A stretch of 64,000 nt of DNA from Planctomycetota bacterium. Lineage in GTDB: Bacteria > Planctomycetota > PUPC01 > DSUN01. The notes beneath the pieces were generated by a model, which ran no database searches, was not told the origin of the DNA, and saw nothing but the letters and a program-made list of their open reading frames with translations. Below are positions 20,666-28,832 of the stretch, piece by piece. The first letter of the stretch is position 1; each line of letters opens with the position of its first letter. Location of the stretch: positions 1 through 64,000 of the forward strand of contig DAOOIT010000028.1 of NCBI GenBank assembly GCA_035384565.1, in the 5' to 3' direction. A program made the translations under genes and the position numbers.

Positions 20666-23314
20666 TCACTTCCCACTCGGGTCGGCCACCAGGCCGTCGA
20701 GGCGCTCGCCCTTCGGGCCGCGCAGGCGCAGGCACACGCTCCACTCGCCGCCGCCCTGGGTGACTTTGACGAGAAGGTCGTTCCAGCCCTCCTCGAGGGT
20801 GACATCGGCCTTGTCGCTGCCCGGGCTGCACGGCCGCGTGGCGTTGTTGGCGTGGACCACTTTGCCGTTGAGCCACACCTTGAGGCCGTCGTCGCTGCCC
20901 GCTTCGATTCGCGCGTTCTGCTTCTTGGGCGATTGCACACGGGTGCGCAGGTACACGCAGGCGTCGTTGCCTTGGATGCCGGGCGTCTTATCGAATTCGA
21001 TGAGCCAGGGCCGCCCCTTGTCGGTGCCGATGGGCATGGGCCGCCACTTGGCCGCCTCGCGGGGCGCAGACGCCCCGCCCGCGAGCTCCTTCTCGGGCGC
21101 GAAGGCCACGTCGAAGAGGCCGGGGCCGTCCTTGCCCCCCTGGGTGTAGGGGCCGGAGACCTGCCAGGCGGTGATGTAGTCCTCGAAGCGTTCGAGGAGC
21201 GCCAGGGCCTCGGCGGCCTCTTTCTTCACCTGGGGGTTGTCGCTGAGCTCGCTGAGGCTCTTGAGCACCTCCTTGGCCTTGGCCTGGTACGAGCCGCTGA
21301 TCTGGCGGGCGACGCGCACGGCGGCGATCTCGGCCTCGGTGCGGAGCCCGGCGTCGTCTATGCACTTGAGGGCGAGGTCGAGCACGCCCAGGCTGGCCAC
21401 GCCGCCCATGGCGCCCAGCACCATCTTCTTGTCCTCGGGCCGCGGGGCGGCGGCCAGCGCGCTGGCGAAGAGCTGGCGCAACTCGTCGCCCGACAGGCCG
21501 CCGACCTTTCCCGCCACGTCCACCGCGCCGCGGATGGCCAGCACGCGGCGGGGCAGCGAGGGGTCGCTCTTGGCGATCTCGAGCAGTTCCTTCGCCACGG
21601 AGGCGTCGGCCCAGTTGGGCAGGGCGCGGAAGGCGGCGTCCTGGACCTCGGGCGCGGCGTCCTTCATCGCCGAGCGGACGAGGGCGAGTGCCTTGGCCCC
21701 GCCGAGGGCCGAGGCGATGCGGAGGATGGCCACGCGCGCGGGCACGCCCGCGCCGGGGAAGGCGGCCAGGACGGCCGCGGTGCGCTGGTCGGCGTCCTCC
21801 ACACGGCGGGCGATGGCGATGAGGGTGCGCTCGGCGGCGGTGCGCTCGGCGTCGTCCTTCGCCGCCACGAGCATCTTCGCCAGGTCGGGCAGGGCCTTCT
21901 CGTCGGCCACGTCGGCCAGGGCCCTGAGCGCCTCGGTGCGCACGGCGGCGTCGGGGTCGGCCGCGGCCTTGAGCAGCGTGGGCGCCACGGCGGGCGTGCG
22001 GCGGGCGGCGATGCAGCCGATGAGCTGCACCTTCGCGGCGGGCGCCGCATCGGCCATCGCCTTCACCAGGGCGGCCGTGATGCCGTCGCCGGGGATGGCG
22101 TTGACGGCGTTCCTCACGGCCTCGAGTTCCTTGTCCCGGGCCTTCGCCAGCGCGGCGACGAGCGCGGGGGCCGCGGCGTCGTTGCGCAGCAGGCCCATGC
22201 CCTCGAAGGCCGCGATGCGCACCGCCTCGTCGGCGTCGGCCGCGGCGGCGAGGAAGGTGGGCAGGGCCTCCTTGTCGCGGCCCTGGGCCAGCGCGCCGAG
22301 GAGCACGACCTTGAGCTCCGGCGCCGCCGTCTTCATCTTCGCGGTGATGGCGTCGGACACCTCGCGCCCGGGCAGCAGCCCGAGGGCCTCGAGGGCGGCG
22401 CCGCGCACCTGGTCGTTCTTGTCGGCAAGGGCGGTGAAGATCGTGTCGAGCTCCTTCACGCCGCCGGCCCGGCCGACGCCCACGATGGCTGCGCAACGCA
22501 GGTGATTGCTCGGCGAATCGAGGAATCTGCGGTAGAGGGCGAGGGCAGCGGCCTTGTCGCCGCCGGCGGCCAGGCGGTCGGCCAGGTGCAGGCAGGCGTC
22601 GGTGGCGCGCTGCTTCGCGCGGTCGGAGCCTTTGGCCATGCCGGCCACGAGGGCGTCGGCGACCGACTTGTCGCCCGTGCGGGCCAGCCCCCCGAGGGCG
22701 GCGGAGCGCACGTCGTCGTTGGCGTCGCCCGCGAGCTTGAGCAGGGCCGGCGCGGCCGCCGCGTCCCCGCGCGTGGCCAGCGCGTTGGCGAAGGCGACCT
22801 TCCAGGCGGGGTCGGTGGCGGCCTGGAGCGCGGCCACGAGCTTGGCCGTGGCCGCGGGCGCGGGGTTGTGCTGGAGGGCCGTGCGGGCGCGCTCGCGCAC
22901 CAGATCGTCCTTGTCGTTCAGTTGAGCGGCCACGGCGTCCACCGCCTCGGCGCGCCCGATGAGCTGAAGCTGCTTGAGGAACCACACGCGTGGCCATTTG
23001 CCGAGGTCGGGCCTCGCGAGGCGGGCGGTCATCGCCTTGCACACGGCCAGGCGCTTCGCCTCGGCGCCGGGCGCGCCGGCGCGCCAGCAGAGGTCCTGGA
23101 ACGCCTGCTCGGGCTTCTGGCGGTCGCCCAGGTTCTCGCTGCTCATCGCGGGCAGCCAGGCGTCGAGCACCTGGCCGTAGGCCGCTTCGAGATTCGCGGG
23201 CGGGTTCGGCCCGTCGAGCTGTTGGACCAGCTCCTCCACGCTCGCTTCGCCGGCGAGTGCGGTGCCGGCCAGCGCGGCAAACGACAGAGCCCAGGTGAGC
23301 CTCGGCAATCTCAT
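20666..23314 (-). CDS. Secreted HEAT-repeat protein, copy A
   Basis: An 882-residue protein with a signal peptide (LTWALSFAALAGTALAG). Residues about 90-690 are tandem HEAT-type helical pairs (units with ALEALGLL, ALADVADEKALPDLAKML and similar). The C-terminal 190 residues form a beta-rich domain: YITAWQVSGPY, then ARIEAGSDDGLKVWLNGKVVHANN and GWNDLLVKVTQGGGEWSVCLRL, a GH2-like or NPCBM-like sugar-binding sandwich. The likely role is an extracytoplasmic scaffold presenting a glycan-binding head. It is a full-length paralogue of 30837-33503, and both precede a Gfo/Idh stop with a CGTGCAGG palindrome between. A GGGGCG/CGCCCC hairpin encoding GGASAPRE lies at 21061. Confidence 0.8.
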   Translation of the reverse strand: MRLPRLTWALSFAALAGTALAGEASVEELVQQLDGPNPPANLEAAYGQVLDAWLPAMSSENLGDRQKPEQAFQDLCWRAGAPGAEAKRLAVCKAMTARLARPDLGKWPRVWFLKQLQLIGRAEAVDAVAAQLNDKDDLVRERARTALQHNPAPAATAKLVAALQAATDPAWKVAFANALATRGDAAAAPALLKLAGDANDDVRSAALGGLARTGDKSVADALVAGMAKGSDRAKQRATDACLHLADRLAAGGDKAAALALYRRFLDSPSNHLRCAAIVGVGRAGGVKELDTIFTALADKNDQVRGAALEALGLLPGREVSDAITAKMKTAAPELKVVLLGALAQGRDKEALPTFLAAAADADEAVRIAAFEGMGLLRNDAAAPALVAALAKARDKELEAVRNAVNAIPGDGITAALVKAMADAAPAAKVQLIGCIAARRTPAVAPTLLKAAADPDAAVRTEALRALADVADEKALPDLAKMLVAAKDDAERTAAERTLIAIARRVEDADQRTAAVLAAFPGAGVPARVAILRIASALGGAKALALVRSAMKDAAPEVQDAAFRALPNWADASVAKELLEIAKSDPSLPRRVLAIRGAVDVAGKVGGLSGDELRQLFASALAAAPRPEDKKMVLGAMGGVASLGVLDLALKCIDDAGLRTEAEIAAVRVARQISGSYQAKAKEVLKSLSELSDNPQVKKEAAEALALLERFEDYITAWQVSGPYTQGGKDGPGLFDVAFAPEKELAGGASAPREAAKWRPMPIGTDKGRPWLIEFDKTPGIQGNDACVYLRTRVQSPKKQNARIEAGSDDGLKVWLNGKVVHANNATRPCSPGSDKADVTLEEGWNDLLVKVTQGGGEWSVCLRLRGPKGERLDGLVADPSGK
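21061..21076. repeat. GCGGGGC-family hairpin in a coding sequence
   Basis: GGGGCG and CGCCCC arms around CAGA. On the coding strand it reads GGASAPRE, matching VGGASLPR of the copy at 3705 and VGGAAVPRE of the HEAT paralogue at 31233. Confidence 0.55.
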
Positions 23315-23336
23315 GTCTCTCTCCTCAGAAGCCTCC

Positions 23337-23354
23337 GCGTGCAGGTGCGCACGC
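23337..23354. repeat. CGTGCAGG palindrome, copy 2
   Basis: GCGTGC/GCACGC arms around AGGTGC, in the 78-base gap between HEAT copy A and the Gfo/Idh gene. The next bases include an ATCGGCGATCGG segment similar to that after copy 3. Confidence 0.7.
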
Positions 23355-23392
23355 CTTGCCGGAAATCGGCGATCGGGAAGGCCAATCGGAAG

Positions 23393-24649
23393 TCACGACA
23401 GCTTCCACGGCTCCCGGTAGGGGTAGTGGAGCAGGCGGTTGGCCTCGTCGTCGCCGACGAACTCCTCCTTCTCGGGATCCCAGCGCAGCTTGCGGCCGAT
23501 GCGCCAGGCGATGTTGCCCAGGTTGCACAGGCTCGTGGCGCGGTGGGCGATCGCCACGTCCATCACAGGCCGCCGCCGCGTGCGCACGCAGTCGAGCAGG
23601 TTGCCCATGTGGTTGTTGCTGCGGTAGAGCTCGATCTCGCCGGGACGCGCCTCGAACTTGGCCTTGGGCTCGGTGTCGAAGTTGTCCCAGGACGACAGGG
23701 TGTCTTTGTCGCCGATGTAGAAGGCGCCGTACTCGCCGCCCTTGGGTTCGCCGGGCTGGTCCCAGTGGAGGGTCCAATCCGGGTTCTTGAATTCGTAGGT
23801 GACGCTCATGCGCACGGGGTTGTCGAAGAGGCCGTCGGGGCGGTCGCCGGTGGCCTCGATGGAGACGGGGCCGGTGTGGTCCACGTTCATCGCCCAGGCC
23901 ACGATGCCGAAGATGTGGGCGCCGCGGTCGCGGATGTTGCCGCCGCCGCTGCACATGAGCCAGCGGAAGTTGCCGTGGCAGGTGGCGGGATGATAGGGGA
24001 AGAACGGCAGCGGGCCGAGCCAGCGGTCGTAGTCGAGCTGCGGGGGCACAGGCTGCGGCGGCGCGGGCGGATGGGTGGGGTTGGGGTAGTGCCAGCATCG
24101 GACCTCGCGCACGGTGCCGCAGTAGCCGTTGCGGATGTACTGGGCCACGTGGCGGCCGTGCATCGAGCGCCACTGGGTGCCCATCTGCACCACGCGGTGG
24201 TAGCGGCGCGCGGCGGCCACCATGGCCTGGCCCTCGCGAATGGTGACGGAGAGCGGCTTCTCGACGTAGACGTCCTTGCCCGCCTGGCAGGCGTGGAGCG
24301 TGTGGAGGGGGTGCCAGTGGTCGGGCGAGGCGATCACCACGGCGTCAATGTCGGGCTGGTCGAGCAACTCGCGGAAGTCGTGGAACTTCTTCGCCGTGCC
24401 GCCGGTGCGGCTGTAGGCGGCGTCGCAGCGGGCCGCGTCAATGTCGCACACGGCGGCCACGCGCGCGTCGCCGCGGCCGAGGATGTGGCCGAGGTGGCCG
24501 CTGCCCATGCCGCCCACCCCGATGTGGCCGGTGAGGATGACGTCGCTGGCGGGGGCCTGGCCCTCGGCGCCGAGCGCGCGGCTCGTGAGGAAATACGGCG
24601 CGGCCAGCAGGGCCGCGAGCGCTTGCCGGCGGGTGGTCGGTTCGCCCAT
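23393..24649 (-). CDS. Tat-exported Gfo/Idh/MocA oxidoreductase
   Basis: A 418-residue protein; GAGGGA lies about 8 bases before ATG 24649. It has a twin-arginine signal (TRRQALAALLAAPYFL). The Rossmann motif is GHIGVGGMGSGHLGHI with VAAVCDIDAARCD. EKPL (in YVEKPLSVTIREGQ) holds the catalytic Lys. The downstream signature WHYPNPTHPP, then DRWLGPLPFFPYHPATCHGNFRW and GGNIRDRGAHIFG, is a planctomycete-type subfamily shared with the next gene. The partner is the adjacent Gfo/Idh gene at 24762 (similar along its length), suggesting local duplication. Expected role: periplasmic oxidation of a sugar ring hydroxyl for the 3-keto-glycoside route. Confidence 0.87.
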   Translation of the reverse strand: MGEPTTRRQALAALLAAPYFLTSRALGAEGQAPASDVILTGHIGVGGMGSGHLGHILGRGDARVAAVCDIDAARCDAAYSRTGGTAKKFHDFRELLDQPDIDAVVIASPDHWHPLHTLHACQAGKDVYVEKPLSVTIREGQAMVAAARRYHRVVQMGTQWRSMHGRHVAQYIRNGYCGTVREVRCWHYPNPTHPPAPPQPVPPQLDYDRWLGPLPFFPYHPATCHGNFRWLMCSGGGNIRDRGAHIFGIVAWAMNVDHTGPVSIEATGDRPDGLFDNPVRMSVTYEFKNPDWTLHWDQPGEPKGGEYGAFYIGDKDTLSSWDNFDTEPKAKFEARPGEIELYRSNNHMGNLLDCVRTRRRPVMDVAIAHRATSLCNLGNIAWRIGRKLRWDPEKEEFVGDDEANRLLHYPYREPWKLS

Positions 24650-24761
24650 CAGTCGTCCCTCTCTTCGGGTGCGCGCGACATGCCAGGAGCACGGGCCGCG
24701 GAGCGGCTGGGCATTGAGTCCCCACGCGGGGCGCAGGGACGAGAACGCCCGAGCTCAGCGG

Positions 24762-26057
24762 TCACAGCAGCGCCCACGGCTCGCGGTACGGCGCGTGGAG
24801 CAGGCGGTTCGCGTCCTCGTCGCCGACGAACTCCTCTTTCACAGGGTCGTAGGTGAGCTTGCGGCCGACTCGCCAGGCGATGTTGCCCAGGGCGCACAGG
24901 CTGGTGATGCGATGGCCCGCTTCGACCGGCACGATCGGGTCCTTGCGGCTCTTCACGCAGTCGAAGAAGTTGCCCACGTGGTCATTGCTCACATAGAGCG
25001 CCGTTTCGTGGGCGCCGGGCTCGAAGAAGACCTTCTTGTCGGCCCGCACGCCGTCGCAGTGGCCCACGACCAGCGAATCCTTGTCGCCGATGAACTCCAC
25101 ACCGTAGGGGAACGGCTTCTCGTCGGGCGTAAAGCCTTTCGGCTCGCCCGGCTGGTCCCAGTGGAGCGTCCAGTCGGGGTTCTTGAACTCGTAGGTCACG
25201 CTCATGGTGACGGGGATGTCGTACAGCCCCTCGGGGCGGTCGCCCGTGGCCACGACCGAGACGGGGCCGGTGTGGTCCACATTCATCGTCCAGCACACGA
25301 TGCCGAAGATGTGCGCGCCGCGGTCGCGAATGTTGCCGCCGCCGCTGCACATGAGCCAGCGGAAGCTGCCGTGGGTGTGCGCCGGGTGGTAGGGGAAGTA
25401 GGGCAGCGGGCCCAGCCACAGATCGTAGTCGAGTCCGGGCGGCACGGGCTCGGGCGGCGAGGCCGGGCGGCTGGGGTTCGGGTAGTGCCAGCAACGGACC
25501 TCGCGCACCGTGCCGCAGTAGCCGTTGCGGACGTATTGGGCCGAGTAGCGGCCGCCGCTCTGCGAGCGGCCCTGGCTGCCCACCTGCACCACGCGGCGGT
25601 GGCGCCGCGTGGCGGCGATCATCGCCTGGCCCTCGCGCACCGTCACGCACATGGGCTTCTGGACGTAGACGTCCTTGCCCGCGACGACGGCGTGGAGGGT
25701 GTGGAGCGCGTGCCAGTGGTCGGGCGAGCCGATGATCACGGCATCAATATCGGGCCGCTCGAGGAGCTGGCGGAAGTCGTGGTAGGGCTTGGCCTTGCCC
25801 TCGGTGGCCGACTCGGCGCGCGAGAGGCGCTCCCTGTCCACATCGCACACGGCGACGGCCGTGGCCACGCGGCTGCCGATCACCTGGCGCAGGTGTCCCC
25901 CGCCCATGCCGCCCACCCCGATGTGGCCGACGGCGATGCGGTCGCTCGCCGGCTCCTTTTCCGGCCCGCCCAGGGCCTGGCTCGTCAGCACGTAGGGGGC
26001 GGCGACGCCGACGGCGACAGCTCTAAAGAAACTCCGACGCGAGACATGGTCCTGCAT
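24762..26057 (-). CDS. Tat-exported Gfo/Idh/MocA oxidoreductase, tandem paralogue
   Basis: A 431-residue protein. The start at ATG 26057 gives a clean twin-arginine signal (VSRRSFFRAVAVGVAA); the ribosome-binding site (GAGGG) is modest. The motifs parallel its neighbour: GHIGVGGMGGGHL, VAVCDVDRERLSRA, VQKPMCVTVREGQ and GGNIRDRGAHIFG. In this copy the usual Glu of EKP is Gln (QKPM), still keeping the catalytic Lys and Pro. It lies 112 bases upstream of the neighbouring paralogue on the same strand. Together with it, DUF1080 and HEAT copy A, it may form one transcription unit from about 26057 to 19873, though gaps of 78-127 bases leave room for internal promoters. Confidence 0.85.
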   Translation of the reverse strand: MQDHVSRRSFFRAVAVGVAAPYVLTSQALGGPEKEPASDRIAVGHIGVGGMGGGHLRQVIGSRVATAVAVCDVDRERLSRAESATEGKAKPYHDFRQLLERPDIDAVIIGSPDHWHALHTLHAVVAGKDVYVQKPMCVTVREGQAMIAATRRHRRVVQVGSQGRSQSGGRYSAQYVRNGYCGTVREVRCWHYPNPSRPASPPEPVPPGLDYDLWLGPLPYFPYHPAHTHGSFRWLMCSGGGNIRDRGAHIFGIVCWTMNVDHTGPVSVVATGDRPEGLYDIPVTMSVTYEFKNPDWTLHWDQPGEPKGFTPDEKPFPYGVEFIGDKDSLVVGHCDGVRADKKVFFEPGAHETALYVSNDHVGNFFDCVKSRKDPIVPVEAGHRITSLCALGNIAWRVGRKLTYDPVKEEFVGDEDANRLLHAPYREPWALL

Positions 26058-26192
26058 GCGATGCCCTCGCTGTTGGCCGTGGATCCGTGGGACGAGTTCT
26101 GGCTTCGAGGGATTATGGCGCGGGCGGGCAGCAGAGTCAAGCTGGCAAAACGGCTTGGGCGCCATAGCGGGCCCGTGCGGGCGCGTCCGCCA

Positions 26193-26218
26193 CGTAGCCA
26201 CAACCGTCCCGGTTGCGG
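26193..26218. repeat. GTAG-hairpin repeat
   Basis: CGTAGCCACAACCGTCCCGG, followed by TTGCGG, has CAACCG/CGGTTG arms around TCC. It aligns base for base with the in-gene copy at 37749 and, reversed, with the copy at 45651. Confidence 0.65.
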
Positions 26219-26237
26219 TCACTCTGGCTTTGCCCTG

Positions 26238-26289
26238 GTAGAGGCGGGCCTTGTGGCCGCCCGGGGGCAGCCACAAGGACTGCCCCTAC
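26238..26289. repeat. Long inverted repeat, GTAG type
   Basis: Two 25-base arms (26238-26262 and 26265-26289) match at 21 of 25 positions when one is reversed, around a two-base spacer. Each arm contains CCTTGTGGC. Most mismatches are transitions, as expected of an old hairpin. Confidence 0.65.
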
Positions 26290-26337
26290 GGAGCATCGAC
26301 GCGAGGTGAGCTTCGCGCAATGGAAGCGACACTGGGC

Positions 26338-26365
26338 TTGCAATGGCCACCATTTGCGCTACACT
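26338..26365 (+). promoter_or_regulatory. Likely sigma70-type promoter
   Basis: TTGCAA (26338-26343), a 16-base spacer, and TACACT (26360-26365), giving a leader of about 45 bases to ATG 26417. Confidence 0.45.
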
Positions 26366-26416
26366 TGCGTTACGGCCTGTTGGTGGTGCAGGGACGCACA
26401 CCGAGGAGAATCTGCC

Positions 26417-27778
26417 ATGCGATGGAGATCGAGCCACCTTTCAGCCCTGCTGGTGACGGCCACGCTCGCGGCCGCGCCGGCCTCCGCATGGGCCGCGGCC
26501 AAGGCCCCAGCGGGCAATGAGGGGCCGAGCAAGCTGGAACTGAGCGGCGCCGAGAAGCGGCTGGTGGATTTCGAGAGGAAGGTCGAGCGGGCGAACGGCC
26601 AGCCCTTCCCCCTCGGCTACACGGAGAACGAGGCCCTGAAACGAGTTAAGGACCTCAAGGAGCGGTTCCCCGACGACCCGAAGGTGGACGAACTCTTCGA
26701 GCGCGGCCGCAAGGCGCTTATCGCCAGCAAGGGCGAGGCGATGACCCTCGGCCCCGAGGCCACGGCCTATCGCCTGAATGAGCAGAAGCTCAAGGGGCTC
26801 TTCAGCGAAAAGGCGGACAAGGAGCTGGCCGCCCTGATGGCCGAGGTGGAGAAGGACAAGGCGTCGCTCACCCAGCCCTTCCCCGCGCCCAGCCACCGCG
26901 AGGTCGAGGCCGAGGCGCTCAAGGGCAAGTTCGTCGTCCTCAAGGACTTCGAATACCCCGCAAACGAGTTCACCGACTTCCACGGCCAATACGTCTACGT
27001 GGGCAGCGGCACCAAGGGCTTCTACTTCGTGCAGCTCTCGGGCCGCCCCTGGCTGGGGGCCTACGAGGCCCTGCGGCGCTACCGCCGCCTGGTGAACCGC
27101 GACCTGCCCGAGGACGGCAAGTGGACCCTGATCGGGCGGGTGACGGGGCTGGAGATGCTGGTGCCCGACGCGGGCAAGGAGAAGGTGGAGGTCGCGCAGT
27201 GGGGCTGGGGCGTCGAGCCCGTGGCCATCCACGTGCCCGGCTGCACGCTGGCCGTGGCCGACCCCAAGGCCGAGCTCGGCGGCGCCTTCAGCGGCGAGGC
27301 CGAGATGGAGCAGATCAAGGGTGCCATGTACACCATCAAGAGCGTGCCCGACGACGCGACGCCCGAACGCCTCACCGAAATCTACATCGCGGCCATCAAG
27401 GAGAAGAACTACCCGCTGTTCCTGGACTGCATAGACCCGAACCGCCGCGCGACCAGGACGGCGCTGAGCCGCATCGGCTACCACTGGGACCTGCACCAGG
27501 AGCGGTTTGCCAAGCTCTACTGCCACGTGGTCGTCGGCCCGGCCAAGACGCAGGTGCTCAAGGGCTTCGACGAGAAGGGCGACCTCGAGGGCTTCTTCCT
27601 CAGCGAGGAGGACAAGGCGAAGATCAAGCAGCACGCCGAGGCCCTCGTCGAGGTGGCCGAGCTGACGACGAAGGCCTACGACGAGCGCGGCCGACAGTAC
27701 GGCAGCCCCAAGCCGCGCTTCTTCAAACGCACCGAGAAGAAGCGCTGGTACATCACCAACTACGACCAGCCGTTCTGA
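26417..27778 (+). CDS. Secreted protein of unknown function
   Basis: A 453-residue protein; ATG 26417 has GAGGAG upstream and yields a signal peptide (HLSALLVTATLAAAPASAWA). The frame is open upstream, but those residues are not signal-like and lie in repeats. The N-terminal third is helical and charged (SGAEKRLVDFERKVERANG, then VKDLKERFPDDPKVDELFERGRKAL). The middle is beta-rich (GQYVYVGSGTKGFYFVQL). The C-terminal 130 residues resemble a small cone-shaped NTF2/SnoaL-like unit ending in RWYITNYDQPF; that is only a visual impression. It is followed 30 bases on by another secreted unknown, so the two are probably an operon. Confidence 0.65.
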   Translation: MRWRSSHLSALLVTATLAAAPASAWAAAKAPAGNEGPSKLELSGAEKRLVDFERKVERANGQPFPLGYTENEALKRVKDLKERFPDDPKVDELFERGRKALIASKGEAMTLGPEATAYRLNEQKLKGLFSEKADKELAALMAEVEKDKASLTQPFPAPSHREVEAEALKGKFVVLKDFEYPANEFTDFHGQYVYVGSGTKGFYFVQLSGRPWLGAYEALRRYRRLVNRDLPEDGKWTLIGRVTGLEMLVPDAGKEKVEVAQWGWGVEPVAIHVPGCTLAVADPKAELGGAFSGEAEMEQIKGAMYTIKSVPDDATPERLTEIYIAAIKEKNYPLFLDCIDPNRRATRTALSRIGYHWDLHQERFAKLYCHVVVGPAKTQVLKGFDEKGDLEGFFLSEEDKAKIKQHAEALVEVAELTTKAYDERGRQYGSPKPRFFKRTEKKRWYITNYDQPF

Positions 27779-27808
27779 CCCCCGCAACTCACGGAAAGAG
27801 GTGACACC

Positions 27809-28816
27809 ATGAAGACGCGAACCCTCGGCACGCTCGGCCTGCTGGCGGCGGCCCTCCTGGGCGGCCTGGGGGCGATGCCATCCGAGACCAAACACCCTGT
27901 CTTGGACAAGCTCACAGACGTCAGCCCCACCGCCAAGCGGCAGGCCAACTACCTCCTCACCGAGGTGATCCACTACTTCGAGAAGATCGATAAGATCATT
28001 GGGTCCGACAGCGTCGTGCAGGGGAACATGGACGACGTGTTCACGGCTGCGGACAACCACTTTGCGGGGAAGTGGGCGGACGGCATAAACGACGTTCTGG
28101 AGGCGTACCTCGCCTGGGCCAAGCAGAAGGGCCAGACCGTGAAGTCCATGCCCCAGGACTGGAAGGACTACTTCGCAGGCATCGCGGCCTTTCTCACCGA
28201 GCTGTCGAACACCCACGGGCCCAAGGCGGTGCGCTGGAAGCGCGAGCTCAACGCCATGAACAAGCGGTTCGCCAAGTACACCAAGTTCGAGCCCACGGTG
28301 CTCAAGGTCGTGCGGGAAGACGCTGTGGCTGCTGATGCCGAACTCGCCGCCACGAAGGCCCTGCTCGACAAGCCGGTTGTCTCACTCGACGACGCCAAGC
28401 AGCGCCGCCGCCACCTCCAGAAGGCCAAGACCACGATGAAGAACATCCAGGAGTGGGCGGTAACACAGGTCAAACGCGTCGACGAAACCATGTCCGATAC
28501 CAAGCTGAAGCCCGATGCCTTCAAGAAGGGCCTCGACGACCTGGAGGCCTGGTCCAATGCCCTGAACGCGAACGACAAGGTGCCACCGCCCCCGAAGGCC
28601 CTGGCCGCCGGCTGGGTGGGGGTCGGCAAGACGAAGCTGGACGAGTTCAAGCGCAACTACGGCGAGGTCGAGCGCGGCCTGTCCGACTTCCGCAAGGGCG
28701 ACCTCTTCAAGGACACCGCGTTCTTCAAGGGGGTCCGCTACGACGGCCTGGCCGCCGTCGTCGAGGAGTGGCTCGCCAAGGCCGACGCGCGGATTGACAA
28801 GATCGAGGGTAAGTGA
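27809..28816 (+). CDS. Secreted helical protein of unknown function
   Basis: A 335-residue protein with AGAGGTG upstream of ATG 27809 and a signal peptide (RTLGTLGLLAAALLGGLGA). The mature part is almost entirely helical and rich in Lys, Asp and Leu, with long amphipathic stretches (around QRRRHLQKAKTTMKNIQEWAV) that could form a coiled coil or spectrin-like bundle. It has no Cys and no catalytic motif I recognise. It is probably co-transcribed with the preceding secreted protein and convergent with the M81 gene. Confidence 0.65.
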   Translation: MKTRTLGTLGLLAAALLGGLGAMPSETKHPVLDKLTDVSPTAKRQANYLLTEVIHYFEKIDKIIGSDSVVQGNMDDVFTAADNHFAGKWADGINDVLEAYLAWAKQKGQTVKSMPQDWKDYFAGIAAFLTELSNTHGPKAVRWKRELNAMNKRFAKYTKFEPTVLKVVREDAVAADAELAATKALLDKPVVSLDDAKQRRRHLQKAKTTMKNIQEWAVTQVKRVDETMSDTKLKPDAFKKGLDDLEAWSNALNANDKVPPPPKALAAGWVGVGKTKLDEFKRNYGEVERGLSDFRKGDLFKDTAFFKGVRYDGLAAVVEEWLAKADARIDKIEGK

Positions 28817-28832
28817 TGCGGCGTAGTGTGCC

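Larger units (their letters stand above)
26058..26416. other. Divergent intergenic region with two GTAG hairpins
   Basis: No gene. It contains the repeats at 26193-26218 and 26238-26289 and a likely promoter for the plus-strand gene (26338-26365). Confidence 0.6.

Noticed and set aside
20591..24856. A 1421-codon open frame on the plus strand, antisense to the HEAT and Gfo/Idh genes
   Set aside because: It is a by-product of high GC at third positions: it crosses several gene boundaries, has an odd composition (His/Val/Gly/Arg-rich) and no domain, while the minus-strand genes have signals and family motifs.
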